In this document: piece after piece, positions 47,901 through 59,300 of the stretch
How the letters are laid out: every line of letters starts with the position of its first letter
Position numbering within the stretch: the first letter of the stretch is position 1
Source: Forficula auricularia
Lineage: Eukaryota > Arthropoda > Insecta > Dermaptera > Forficulidae
Assembly (NCBI GenBank): GCA_024734495.1
Contig: JALMQS010000225.1
Location: 14,294,096 to 14,358,095 of the forward strand
DNA: 64,000 nucleotides
Direction: 5' to 3'
Notes under the pieces: generated by a model
What the model was told of the DNA's origin: nothing
Seen by the model: only the letters and a program-made list of their open reading frames with translations
Databases searched by the model: none
Made by a program: the position numbers and the translations under genes

Positions 47901-48128
47901 TTAAAATTAAGAAACAATTAGGTATATGTTTTGAAGAACAAATAATTTTTTTACATTTTCTTTAAATCTGAAGTAAAATTAGTTTTCAAAACATGTAAAG
48001 TGTCTCTTAATTTTCTCTATAAATTTTTAAATTAATTATTATCTTAAATTTAAATTTAAATAATAATCTGGCTCATTTTTTTTTATTTGTTTCAGGAAAA
48101 TGACCACACCGAAACGGTCACAAAGTAG
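44993..48128 (+). CDS. CMC4: CX9C motif-containing protein 4 (three exons)
   Basis: Small protein of the mitochondrial intermembrane space; its exact role is poorly defined. Exons 44,993-45,059, 45,136-45,254 and 48,096-48,128 join in frame (acceptors TTTCAG, donors GTTAAT and GTAATT) to 72 residues ending at TAG. Cysteines are at 10, 15, 20, 31, 41, 42 and 53. The pairs C10/C20 and C31/C41 form the twin CX9C hairpin, and C15, C42 and C53 match the extra cysteines of CMC4. Length and spacing agree with the human protein (68 residues), while the C-terminal tail is unlike it. Intron 1 is 76 bases and intron 2 is 2841 bases, full of transposons. The last exon continues without interruption into three more reading frames. 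Confidence 0.9.
45690..46205 (-). pseudogene. Decayed hAT-type transposase fragment
   Basis: Minus-strand translation gives recognisable but interrupted blocks: NERSGQYLIGCSELE, then ESFLVLLIDNAAYYMLKAG, then MIHVMCLVHPIYRMAEHIR followed by VKFPNIDANK. The last block has the layout of the 'H-x-CLAH-x-LHR-x-AE-x-IR' segment of an insect hAT-like transposase family. In-frame stops and frameshifts separate the blocks, so it is dead. The identification rests on motif memory, not on a search. Confidence 0.6.
46293..46520 (-). mobile_element. tRNA-derived SINE with ATC tail
   Basis: On the minus strand it begins with a tRNA-like head (TTAGCCGAGAGC box A, GGTTCGAGTCC box B). It continues through GTGGTGACTTAATGCC and AGGCCTATATTCAGCAGTGG and ends in a GATGATGATG tail, the kind of tail shared with RTE-type LINEs. 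Flanking ATAGGCA on both sides may be its target duplication. It is the third SINE family in the window and sits inside the hAT element. Confidence 0.8.
46947..47737. mobile_element. MITE with AAGGCTAGTTTACACG termini
   Basis: The left end AAGGCTAGTTTACACGAGCT..TAGTACTA is answered at the right by TAGTACTAAGTCCGTGTAAA..CTAGGCTT, giving inverted termini of about 28 bases. It lies wholly in CMC4 intron 2. The 790-base interior is AT-rich without coding content, and the superfamily is not determined. Confidence 0.7.
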
Positions 48129-48258
48129 ACTCCTTCTCCGTGATCGCTCTTGGTATTATAGATATCCAAAAACATGTGCATCTGTTTTGGCTGGTTCATC
48201 AATCTTAATACTTTTTAGTCGACCTATTTATGATATATTTTTTTCAAAAGGACATTAA
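48100..48258 (+). CDS. Unrecognised 52-residue single-span membrane protein
   Basis: The ATG lies four bases into CMC4 exon 3 in the +1 frame, so its first ten codons overlap the CMC4 C-terminus and stop. The 52-residue product has a basic N-terminus (KR, RLLLRDR), then YYRYPK, one hydrophobic span of about 17 residues (roughly 26-42, SVLAGSSILILF core), then RPIYDIFF and a short tail. A basic leader before one helix is compatible with the mitochondrial inner membrane, which its neighbours would fit, but I do not recognise the family. It ends 19 bases before the next start. Open frame, composition and position argue that it is real. Confidence 0.6.
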   Translation: MTTPKRSQSRLLLRDRSWYYRYPKTCASVLAGSSILILFSRPIYDIFFSKGH

Positions 48259-48277
48259 TTAAATAATTCAAATACCG

Positions 48278-48472
48278 ATGGATTCGTTGTCGAAAGCGAG
48301 GGTGAAATTCGGTCAATATTCATCTCATTTTGCGGAATGTTCCATCCCTGCCGGACTCTACGCTACCTGTGTCTTAAGTAAAGAGAATAATATCAAACAA
48401 TTTGATTGTGAAAAGGAATTCCAGGCGCTGAAAGAATGTTTTCGTAAAGTCTCTAAGAAAGCAGCCAAATAA
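48278..48472 (+). CDS. NDUFAF8: NDUFAF8-like twin-CX9C protein
   Basis: This 64-residue protein resembles NDUFAF8, which stabilises NDUFAF5 during assembly of mitochondrial complex I. Cysteines 21/31 and 44/54 form two exact CX9C pairs (AEC..ATC and FDC..KEC), the coiled-coil-helix-coiled-coil-helix fold imported by the MIA40 pathway. KARVKFG..SSHFAEC before the first pair and FQALKECFRK after it fit the NDUFAF8 family; a generic CHCH protein is the alternative. It is intronless, starts 19 bases after the preceding stop and ends 8 bases before the PIGM start, so it almost certainly shares a transcript with PIGM. Confidence 0.85.
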   Translation: MDSLSKARVKFGQYSSHFAECSIPAGLYATCVLSKENNIKQFDCEKEFQALKECFRKVSKKAAK

Positions 48473-48480
48473 CGAAGAAG

Positions 48481-49683
48481 ATGGCTCGTCTTGGCGTTCA
48501 TTTCGCCGCTGGATTCGCCTTGCGTCTCTTGTTTATTCTTTACGGCCACTTCCATGATAGTTTCTCCCATGTTCCCTATACAGATGTCGATTACAAGGTG
48601 TTCACAGACGCGGCCAGGTACCTGGTCGCCGGCGAATCGCCCTATAACCGTCACACTTACCGCTACTCTCCGGCAATCGCCGCCCTCAACTCCTTCAATA
48701 TCCTCGTCCATCCAGCCATCGGCAAAGTGATCTTCTCGCTCTTCGACCTCGTGGTCAGTGGCCTGATACGGCAAATTGTCTTGTCTCAGGGTTTTGACCC
48801 AAAACAGGCCAAATGGTCCGCTTTCATGTGGCTGTACAATCCGTTTGCGATTATCATTTCCACCCGAGGGAACGCCGACGCGATCTCGTCTACCCTTGTG
48901 CTTCTCTCGCTCTTCCTGCTTCTTGGGGAATCCCCTCACCCTGTGCTCGCTGGTATAATTCACGGTATCTCCGTGCATGTTCGCCTCTACCCGATCGCAT
49001 TCAGCCTGGCAATGTACTTTTCACTCAAGCCTGAGAAATATTCCGGGCTTTTCAATTTATTAAAACCAAATATGAAGCAAATGAATTTGGTGTTGTCGTG
49101 CGTGATGACCCTCATCTCTCTCACATGGCTCACCTATCACTTATACGGCTTCCATGCGTTAGAAGAGAGTATTTTTTATCACCTGACGAGGAAAGATATC
49201 CGACACAATTTCTCCGTCTATTTCTACTTCCAGTATTTAAATAGTCATGTGACAAGTTCTCTGCTGGTTAGTGCCGTCAGTCGGGTGCTTCTCCTGCTGC
49301 CTCAGGTTTTGCTTTTAGTCGCTCTGTCGTTTATCTTCGGCTCACCTGAAAACCTCGCCTTCGGATTCTGCACCATCGCAATTGTGTCGGTTGCCTACAA
49401 CACTGTCGTCACTAGTCAGTACTTTGTGTGGTTTCTGTCACTGATTCCGGTCTGTTGGCTGGATGTGAAGCTCGACGCCAGCCAGTGGACCACGCTGACG
49501 GCCCTGTGGCTGGCCGCCCAGCTCGCCTGGTTACTGCCTGCCTACTGGCTCGAGTTCAAAGGCAGGGACACTTTCCTCTACATCTGGCTGCAAGGGATCG
49601 CCTTCTTTTGTGCCAACATGGCGGCTCTCAATCGGATCATTCAGGCGTATACACCCACCGATAGAAAAATCAAAAGCAAATGA
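48481..49683 (+). CDS. PIGM: GPI mannosyltransferase 1 (PIG-M)
   Basis: Adds the first alpha-1,4 mannose from dolichol-phosphate-mannose to the GPI anchor precursor on the luminal side of the ER, working with PIGX. The 400-residue product is intronless and close to the family's usual length (about 400-425). The N-terminal helix (ALRLLFILYG) is followed by the luminal PYTDVDY with the DXD motif D35/D37 needed for catalysis, then VFTDAARYL and TYRYSP, all family hallmarks. Several hydrophobic spans follow, with HFR-like RHNFSVYFY near 240. The C-terminus is lysine-rich (DRKIKSK), compatible with ER retention. The gene is markedly GC-richer than its surroundings. The ATG follows the upstream stop by 8 bases with no room for a promoter or splice site. 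Confidence 0.97.
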   Translation: MARLGVHFAAGFALRLLFILYGHFHDSFSHVPYTDVDYKVFTDAARYLVAGESPYNRHTYRYSPAIAALNSFNILVHPAIGKVIFSLFDLVVSGLIRQIVLSQGFDPKQAKWSAFMWLYNPFAIIISTRGNADAISSTLVLLSLFLLLGESPHPVLAGIIHGISVHVRLYPIAFSLAMYFSLKPEKYSGLFNLLKPNMKQMNLVLSCVMTLISLTWLTYHLYGFHALEESIFYHLTRKDIRHNFSVYFYFQYLNSHVTSSLLVSAVSRVLLLLPQVLLLVALSFIFGSPENLAFGFCTIAIVSVAYNTVVTSQYFVWFLSLIPVCWLDVKLDASQWTTLTALWLAAQLAWLLPAYWLEFKGRDTFLYIWLQGIAFFCANMAALNRIIQAYTPTDRKIKSK

Positions 49684-49778
49684 GGATAGTAAGCTGAGCC
49701 TAGTACCTAGACATTTCTAGAATTTAATGTTATATGAAAATACTTAGGTATTATAATTTGTATAAATATTGTAGAAAA

Positions 49779-49784
49779 AATAAA
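49779..49784 (+). terminator. Polyadenylation signal
   Basis: AATAAA lies about 95 bases after the PIGM stop and is the first canonical signal downstream. It would end the whole CMC4-to-PIGM transcript. Confidence 0.6.
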
Positions 49785-52700
49785 TACCTATATTATTCTT
49801 GTAATCATTTCTCTTTATAATTGATTTATTTTATATAAAGTTGTAAAGAAAAGAGATTCAGAATTTTAATAAATTTAATTTTAAAAAATACCTTATTTTA
49901 TTATTATAAATAGTATTTAAAAATAAAATATATACCTATAATATCTTACCAAGTATGTATGTTAACTCCACAGATGAAGATATCTGAAGATTCGCTGGAA
50001 GAATATCAGTCTATAATATTTTGCTAAATTTATATTTTCCATATTTTTATCAAAAATATATTATTAAAAATATAGTAAATTTTTTTAACAAATGGACTCT
50101 TAAGTATATTTCCATATCCTATTGATTAATCTTCATGCAAAACAAATTTTTTTCAACTTAATCAATATAACAATTTAATCAATAATGTTGTGTAAAAGTA
50201 ATTTTTTTTTTCAAAGTCAGAGCGAACTTGAAAAATTGTGTAAATTTGAAAAATAAAAATACTGTTGAAGAAATCCAAAATGATTTTTAATTCAAAAATG
50301 GCTTAGCCTTGAAATGTAAAAATGCAATTTATAAAATTCGGATAAATTCCGTTTAAGAGAGGCATAAACGATATTTAGTCAAAGGGCTAACTTTTAACTC
50401 TGAAAAATAGAAATTAATTTCTATAATGATTATATAATTCTTTCGATGTTGACACTATTGTTAATTTTCTATTTTCTATTTAGAACCTAAAATTGGAGAA
50501 TGTAAGAGAGAAACTTTTTCTTTAAAAATCCTCACTTTTGATTTGCTTAGCAATTTATTGATACAATCTTGTATGCCAAATTTCAATTAATACCTCATTA
50601 AGAGGTTTCTATTTCAAGTTTCGATATTTTTTTTGACTTTCATCCTGAAACTCAAAATCTAGAAAGCCCGAAACCTAGTCACTTCTCAAAATCTCACAAC
50701 CATCAAAAGTTAAAATAAAAAAATAAAAATATGTTCTGCATTTTTGAAAGAAATTTCTAAAACTAGAGAGCTCAGAATCTAATGAATATTAAGTAATTCT
50801 CTGCATTGAAAATGCGAACATTTTGTCACAACAACCTATTTTCCATTACTTTGTTCTTGAGTTATCATGGGCATCGAAATCCAGACAAATGATTTTTGGT
50901 ATAATTTTCTCAAAGTTTAAATCTATGTTATGAAGACTTGAAAATTAGCAATTGACCCGTCTATTTATTACAATTGATTCATTAGGTTTTATGAATTAAA
51001 TACAAAGACATGTTTCTTTCACATTTATTTTAAGAAGGTACATAAAAATATGTAAATTTTCTATATGTAGCTTGCCAGATTATTAAAATCCTTTATTTTA
51101 GAGACCATTGGTCTAAATTATAATGTCCTACAAACCTAATTAGGTAAGTATAGATTACATAAATAATATACAATTTTTTAGTGAACAAATATCTTAGGGT
51201 GGAATTCATTAAAAAAAAAGTGGGTAACTAAACTAATTATTATAATAATTTATTATCTTACAATTATTTAGATTATAAAAATAATTTAAAACTATCAATC
51301 TTGCACATTTATTATAATTCTTAAGTCTAATATTTATTTCGTTTTATTTTATTGAATTTTATTTTTTATATATGATGGATTTTATATAGTTTGTGAGCGT
51401 TTTCAGCTCGTTAAAAGAAAAATGTGTTTCAATTATTATTGAATATTTAAGTAGAAAAAAGTATAGAATAAAGTACTTTAAATGGATAAAAAGACTTTTA
51501 ATATTAATTATGAAGTTTGGATTATGACTTTTATTTAGTGAATACAAAACCTTCATAAATCTTTGCCGTTAAAAGAACTGAATAAAAGTTTTATTTCGGC
51601 AGCACACAATTGAAGAGACCGACATCTTGACTGTGGTATAAAAAAATAGGAGGATTTAGATAGGCGGCGCAAATGCCGGATGGATACTAACACATTCCTT
51701 TTTAGGATTCTGCTCATTGGACTAGGAGGGAGTAAAAAACAGGCGAAAACTACTTGCTCTACAGATTGGAGAACCGAGGAGCGAGAGAAAAAAAGTGCGG
51801 AAATTTGTTGAGGTCGTCATGCCCACAAAGGGCCGAGGTTGTAGTAGTAGTAGTAATAATAGTTGAAAAAAATATATTCTGAGTTTGCTAGCTAAGGGAT
51901 GTCGAGAAAAGTGCGAGGGAGACTTGCACATTTACAGTTCAAATATGGATGAGCATTAAAAGATTTAATTTTATACGTTTGTCGAGAAAGTTTTGAAAAT
52001 ATTGACGATAAACCTTGAGTAATTAAAAATAGTTTCATTCTTTGCAAAAATTATAGCAACCAAATTTTTTCTTTTATTTAACTATATATTATTATAATTT
52101 GCCATAATACATTGGTGTCTTTTAAAAATACAGCCCTTAATTTAATAAGTAATAATTTTGACTGTATGTGACGTTTTTTACGATTTTTATATCTTATTAT
52201 AAATGCCTTTAAATACTCTTATCTGCAAATAAGTATATGCAAGTTGAATTTAAGAATCAATATTCCTGATGAAGATTTGAAAAGATAGATTAGAAACGTC
52301 GATTAATGTTTTTTCCTTAAATTAAATAGAGCCAGAAAAAAAAATCGTTTTACACTTTACAATAATTTTTTTTTAATTAAGAATAACTCAATATTAAAAA
52401 CAAGAGTTAATAGAATTTTTAAAATATTCAAGGAGTGAATCGAAGGTATTTGTGGAGGCGGGTCTAGGAAAAGATGGAACGATTAAATGAGTTTTCAGTC
52501 TTTAAAACGAATGAGATTTTTCTCCATTTTGAAAAAAAAAATAATTATATGCCTTCTCCATAGAAAATGTTTGCTTTTTGATTTTTTCTGGTCTTTTAAT
52601 TTCATATTCAAATTGGCTTGGAATGACGGATCCAATTTTCCCTTTAATCCGCCACTGCCACCCGGCCATTCGAAATTAAGAATATTTCATTTCAATGAAA

Positions 52701-53384
52701 CTTTACGGGGAATAAGTGATCTGATTTCATTAGAACACATGTCATGGTAGTATCTAGAAAGGGTGGAAACATTTCTAAAGGACCTAGGAACTTACATGGA
52801 TGCAGTCAAGATCGGGCCTCTTATTAGATTTTAGCCTTGTACCATATATCTTATTGTACGTACCAGGACAGTCTATTGACGCGTTGGGGTAATAAAAATA
52901 AGTGCCTTATTAATATGCAACAAAAATGAGAATAACGAACCATTTTCTAAATCTAAAATACAAGAAAACTTATAAAAAATATAACTTTTTTCTGAAGTAT
53001 TTTTTTTTTAAATTGTTTAAAATAATTTATTTTTTAAATTTAAATATTTAGGCACTCTTGGATCAATAGGTCTCTAGGGCTGATATCCAGGTAATCAAGC
53101 GCTAAATAAGGGTACATATGAAGGGACTTTCAACTATAAATTCGACACAATCTTTCTTCAAAGTCTCTTATATTACAAAAGCTTTTATCCTTTCAAAAAT
53201 AAATTCTATTATTAAATATAAATATCTTATCGTTTAACTAAAAACTATTCCAAAATAAAAAAAAAAAAAAAAAAAAACCATTTTTGTGGACAAATCATTT
53301 CCACCATGATAATGCTCGCTTTGCAAGGAAATCAAGTATGGAATCAGTCAGAGAGAAGAATGGAAGAATGCACCGGGTCTTGGT
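49785..53384. other. AT-rich spacer between convergent genes
   Basis: No gene is supported. 50,640-50,900 is an inverted, diverged R1 copy (AGAAAGCCCGAAAC, ATCATGGGCATCGAAATCCAGACA). 52,262-52,312 has a hammerhead-like layout (CTGATGA and GAAACGTCG) with a poor stem II. An A run lies at about 53,257-53,277. The leucine-rich frame at 51,722-51,931 derives from a (TAG)n repeat and looks accidental. Confidence 0.4.
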
Positions 53385-56300
53385 TCAGTCGAGTTTAAGC
53401 TCCCTCTTGCAGATGGGACAGTGCACTGAGCTCTTCAGACACTGCCTCAGACACTCTCCGTGGAACATATGATGGCAGGGTGTGATCCTGGCAATCCGCA
53501 TTGTGGATAAACAGACGGCGCAGACGTCGTCGAACTCTTGGAGTTCCTCCCGTGTGGCGTACCGGAATTGTTGCAGAACAGCTCGCTCTTTGTTCAGCGC
53601 AGCCAAGCAATCTCCGCGCATCTGCTTTACCCGAAGAAACACGTTGAGATAAATGGCGAACAAAACCAGTCGGTATTGCCCGTGCAGCAGCAACGTCGCG
53701 GCCAGCAACGCCGATGCAGCAACAGTAAACGCACGAGCGATTACTGGCGCCCAGAGCGTCTCCAACGCCTCCAAGGCGCTCAGCTGCAGCCACTGCAGGA
53801 CCGTCGGGAACATCTCGACGATCACCTTCTCGGTGGCCATGTAGTAGAGCCATGTGATGGCCATGTAGAGCGTGCTGGGCTGGTAATTGTTCAAACCTTG
53901 CTCCAGGCCGAACACGAGCAGCATGAACACTACCGTCATCACGAATGTCACTGCTTTTGTCCATTCGAGGACGATTTTAGTAGCTGACATAGCCAGGTGC
54001 TTCACATTCGACTGCTCTGTTACCATTACGTAAGGAGACCAATCCTCTTTGTTGATCAGTTCGCGGATATAGCCCACACAGTAGGCGATTACATTGTAGA
54101 ACATTAACGAGTACAGGTTGGTCATCCGCTGGCCAGGAAGCAATACTTTATCACAGAGGGTGAAGAATACCAGCTTGAAAAGAAACGAAAAGGAAGTTAA
54201 GATTTCCATAATGTATTTATTGAAAAAATTTATTGATTATTTGGTGTATAAATAAATACAAATATTTTATAAAAAAAAGCAACCTGAAAACGTTTATTTG
54301 AAGACCAAAAGTTTCGGGAGAAATTCTCCCTTTATCAAGGAAATTTTTTAAGAAATTTGAAAAAATAGCTTAACTATAAACAAATAAATATTTTTAAAAC
54401 AGGCAATGATACAGATTGCTTTAGAGATGAAATTACCTCAAAGAAAAATACAAAATATAAATATTTACTAAAAATTATTTTTCATTAAATTTTTTAGCCT
54501 GAGGCGTTTGAATATATTAGAGAAACAGTTCATATCTACCTTTTGTTAATTGCATTTTTTGCTTCAAAATTCGATCATTTCTAAAATTAATATTTTTTCT
54601 GAATTCTGCTCTTTGATAAATATCAAAAATTGTGAGATTAGAAAGGTTAAAATGTTTTCCAGGTTAGTTGAATGGTAGATGGTACATTAGGAATTTTCTG
54701 ATCTTCGGATTATTTTTTAAAATGTATTTATAAAAAAAAGAGCAATTCTGAAATTGGAAAGTCAAAGAGTGCAATCCCCCTCTATAAATTTCGGAACCTA
54801 TTTTCCATTTTCTTGTGTATTTAAGAGCGAATTTCATTAAATCTGTTTTTAAGCATTAAGATGCCCTATTTGAACGCTATTGATAAACAAAACAAGTTTA
54901 TTTAGGTAACTAGGAGCAATCTTTTGGTAATATCCTGAAAACAATGCAATGGTTCTTGTCAAAACTACAAGCATGAGCACAACTTAAAGTGGTCAACAAG
55001 CCCAAGTAAATAAATATCATTTATACGAGCTTCTGCCAGGTTATACTCGAATTGGCTCGATTATTATTTAGTCGAATGATTATTTAAGAAATTATTTCTG
55101 TTATAGTTACATGCAACTTTCATCGAATTAAAGTAGAGTTCTAAAAAATGTTATTTTAAATAATAACAAACAAATATATGTATATTTTTTCCCTAATCCA
55201 TCCTTCCATTTTGCGCACACCTTATTCCACTAAAAGAAACATCTTAAATAGCTATTCACCTCATTAACCACTGTCCAAAAGATGCCATTCTAAAATGAAA
55301 ATTGTTTTTTTATAAAAAAAAATTATATTCAAAAATGAAAAATTATTAAAATACTCGATCTTGCAATATATCATATTTCACAACGAGCTAAATGCTCTTC
55401 ATTCAGTTAGAAAGTTTCCAGCATAAACCTTGCTGAGTAGTCAATCGATATTACCGAAAATTGTACACTATGCTTTTTATACAACTGTAAATATTTTTAG
55501 ATTTATATTTGACAAAGATCTGTTGTTTAAAGCCTTGTTATTAAAATGAAAGATATTTCATTGGAGAGCAGAAAAGGGGATTCACCGTATTTGAATTAAA
55601 TTTAATTACAGAAATTAAAAAAAAAATGACTTACCTGATTAACCATTGTACTAATATTATGCATCTTGAGGAATACTGTTTCTGCTCTTTGAATAGGTGC
55701 ATAAACCTTTCTCAAAATACCTTTAAAAGGTCTAATTAGGCGCTCGAATGTTTCTAAAACAAAAACAAAAAGAGTATTTAAAATACATTTGTTAAGGAAA
55801 AAAATTCAGTAGTTTGACGCCTCCAAGAGAAAAACTCTAGGCACTTGTTGTAATATTTTTTTATTATTAATGTAATTCACATCTTATAGAGTTAATGGAA
55901 TCAGAGTTTTATAATAATAATAATAATTATATTTATTTATTTCTCTTTCAATCTAAAGATTGTTCTTATCATAAACTTCGTCTTTTACTATCTCAATTTA
56001 GATATAATAAATCCCTCATCGTCAATTTTTATGCCGAAATATTATCCAAAGTCGTCTGAAAATTACGTGCTGGAATCCATAATTTTTAACAAATGGAGGG
56101 GAAGAGAGAGGGTCTAATCTTAACTACGTAACATAACGATTAGTTCAAAATCAACCCATAGTATTTCACTCATGCAAACTTGTATTACTTGCTCATTGTG
56201 TTTGAAAATGTCTGAAACGTGAAGAAAATTCATTTTCAACCATGATTTTTTCCTAGCTGTGTCATTAGATTCCGATACCCACGATAACTCAAGAACAGAA

Positions 56301-59300
56301 ATAGAAAGAAAGATAAAAAGTTCTTTCTGGTGTCATAATGTTTGTATTTTCAATGTAGATAACTGATTAGATTTAAGCCTTTTGCTTTAAAACTTCCGGT
56401 TCAATAATGTAGAAAATGTCATTTTTTTCTCAATAAAAATATAAATTTCTAATAGTTTATTACATTTAAGTTTAATAATACTATCGTGACTCTAGCTGGT
56501 GATCGTACCGAGTTTTGAAAAAGATCTAACTTTTTCCTCCATTTTTTGAATTGCGTAAGCATTAAAATGTAATGTTAATTTTGTGCAATGAAGAGTTTAT
56601 ATTTAAAATGATTATTTTTTCATTAACTAGAACAGAGCTTATGTAACTTTTGAAGGTCTAATAATTTCTTACGGTTCGCTACTAAGCGGGGGAGTGAGAG
56701 ACTAAAAACAAATCGATCGGATTGTCGCGTAATATTTAAAAACAAAAAACAAAAATAAAACTCTCTATAGCGAGAACATGAGATACACCTGAAGAGCGAT
56801 ACATTTGGGAAGCCTGTCTGCTAGACTTACTGAATAATAACAAATAGGAAGTTAAAAATGATGTAATGATAGATTCCTTTGAAATCAAAAAAACATGTTT
56901 TGTTTTGATAGTAGTTTGTAGGGGCAGAGAGTTCGAACCACCCCATCTGGCCACGTGCCTGATCCTCTACCTATTTATATGTACTATCTTGTTTAAGAAT
57001 GTTTAGAGGCTGTCTCTTCCTTAATAACTTCGCTCACCTTTGATACTCTTAGGTCCAGTTGTATGTCGATTGGTAAACTCTTTTTAAACGTTGACAAAGG
57101 GTAAAAACCTTAAAATTCACCTTGTGCCCGATGGGATCAAGGTGAATTTTAAGTTTTTACCCTTTGTCAACGTTTAAAAAGAGTTTACCAATCGACATAC
57201 AACTGGCCTTTAGAGAGGTAGATGTACAAGCCTAGAATATCTGAAATCTAGTTTAAAGGCAAATAATAATATATTTTAAATAAGTAGATTATAATGAAAG
57301 GCAGTCCATAAATTATTTTATTTTATTTTTATTCAATTTTCGACGTTTCGGAGACTTTTTTCTCTCCTTCTTCAGGGTATTGAATAGTTATTGATGGGTG
57401 AGTATAACTCGGTTCCCATTTGTCTCTCCTTTCAGTGATAGCAATAATATTACAATATTTTCCAACATTAGACCATAAGTATAATATAATACAATATATA
57501 CAAAGAAAACCAAGTACCCTTATGGTATAATGTTGGAAAATATTGTAATATTGTTGCTATCACTGAAAGGAGAGAATAGGAACCTAGTTATACTCATCCA
57601 TCAATAACTATTCAATACCCTGAAGAAGGAGAGAAAAAAGTCTCTGAAACTTCGGAAATTGAATAAAAATAAAATAAAATTATTTATGGGCTGCCTTTCA
57701 TTATAACCTACTTATTTCGCTTACCAGTCCGTCTTTCTAAGAAAATAAATAAAATTAAATATATATTAAAATTTTATTTAATATTCCTTTATATTTTGTT
57801 TTTATATTAATACACTAGCTGCGGGCACTCTTTTTAAATTTGTCAAATAAATTGAAAAATATCTCATAAAAAAAACATTTAGAATTGGGTCTTAAATTAT
57901 TATAAACAAGGTCCCATTGCACAGTTCAATTTCACTTTAAAATTTGGAATTTTATTGTGAACTTTTGGAAATCTCTCCCAATATTCCAGTGGATAATATT
58001 CACTCACCATTTTAAATAAGTAATGTCCTGTGAAATGTCAGCTAGTTTCTCGTTTTCTAAGATTGGATAGTTTTATTAATTTTAAATATTTGGAGCCTCT
58101 CTCATTTTCCTTTATCCTATGAAATACATATTATGATCCCATTGTTTAATAAAAGCCTTCTCACTAATAAATGTCAGATTTTTTGGTTTACTGAACTTAG
58201 AGATTTAATTAAATTAATTTTTTCAAAAAAGCCTTCTCTAATCTTTCAAGCCCGAGAAGTCCCATCTAAATCAAAACGCCATCTGGGCTCTTACTGATAC
58301 TTGATTTTCAAATTTTAACATGAAATTTACAATTGTTGAGATATAGCTAGTTCAAAGGACATAAAACAGGATGTTGTACTTTAGAAATTTCACATTTTCG
58401 ACTTTTTTCAAAAGTTATTCGTCATTGTCTATCTATAAGTAGGCATGCATAATTTCAACTTTCTAGCTTGTACAGTTCAAAAGTATTTTAATTTCACAAC
58501 AAACATATTTTCCCAGCAAACAAATGTCTTTCTTTATATCAAATCTAAAGTTTACTTTCGCCTTCTCCACTCCAAAAACATTTCTAGATACTTGACTGGA
58601 ATATATACATATATAGTTATTTTCGGCACTAACGATTTTTTTTAATTGGTATACTTATCAAGTGTCATGAGTTATTAGTCGAGTATAAATTTTAATCCGA
58701 TTGAAATAAAGGAAGGGGGTGTAAATTAGGAGTGTCGCGATGATTTCAAATAAGCGAGAATGTGAAAGTCGTCTGGTGTCGACATCAGTTGATTTATTCT
58801 TCTTATTCAAATATGACCACCAAAGTTTTAGCTTATAAAATAATCCAAGAAGAGGGCAGCACTTTATGGGAACGCCCTGTAGTTAGATAACCCTTATTAA
58901 CAAGCGACACGAAGATTGCATTCTCCAGGCTTAAATTAAAGCAATTTTTAATATTTTCTTGAAGCCCTATCTAGCTCCAAAAATTATTGTACATATCTAA
59001 CCACCATCAACTTTATTTTAATTAAAATTAAACTTCATTTATTCAATTTAAAAAAATGAAGGGCTTTTTTCATAAAATTATGTCCTTTATGAGCCAACCT
59101 AACCAAGATATCAAGGGCGTCCGCAGAAAAATCTCCAGAGAGGGGGGGAGATTTATGACAAATAATTATATTATTAAATTTTTACTTAAATATATATTTT
59201 TTTACTAGTAGAATACAGTACCTGCAGAAGTGCTTAAATGCAAAAACACAATAGGTACATTAAACATGGTTTAGTGAATGAGAGCCGGAAGTCAGGGCTG

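Noticed and set aside
48358..48978. A 206-codon minus-strand protein
   Set aside because: It is the antisense shadow of NDUFAF8 and PIGM, which have clear family motifs on the plus strand.
51594..51640. U6 snRNA
   Set aside because: A short TTCGGCAGCACA match to the U6 5' end, but the following sequence does not resemble U6.
53538..53987. Plus-strand Gln/Arg-rich protein
   Set aside because: Antisense shadow of the RING-gene exon.
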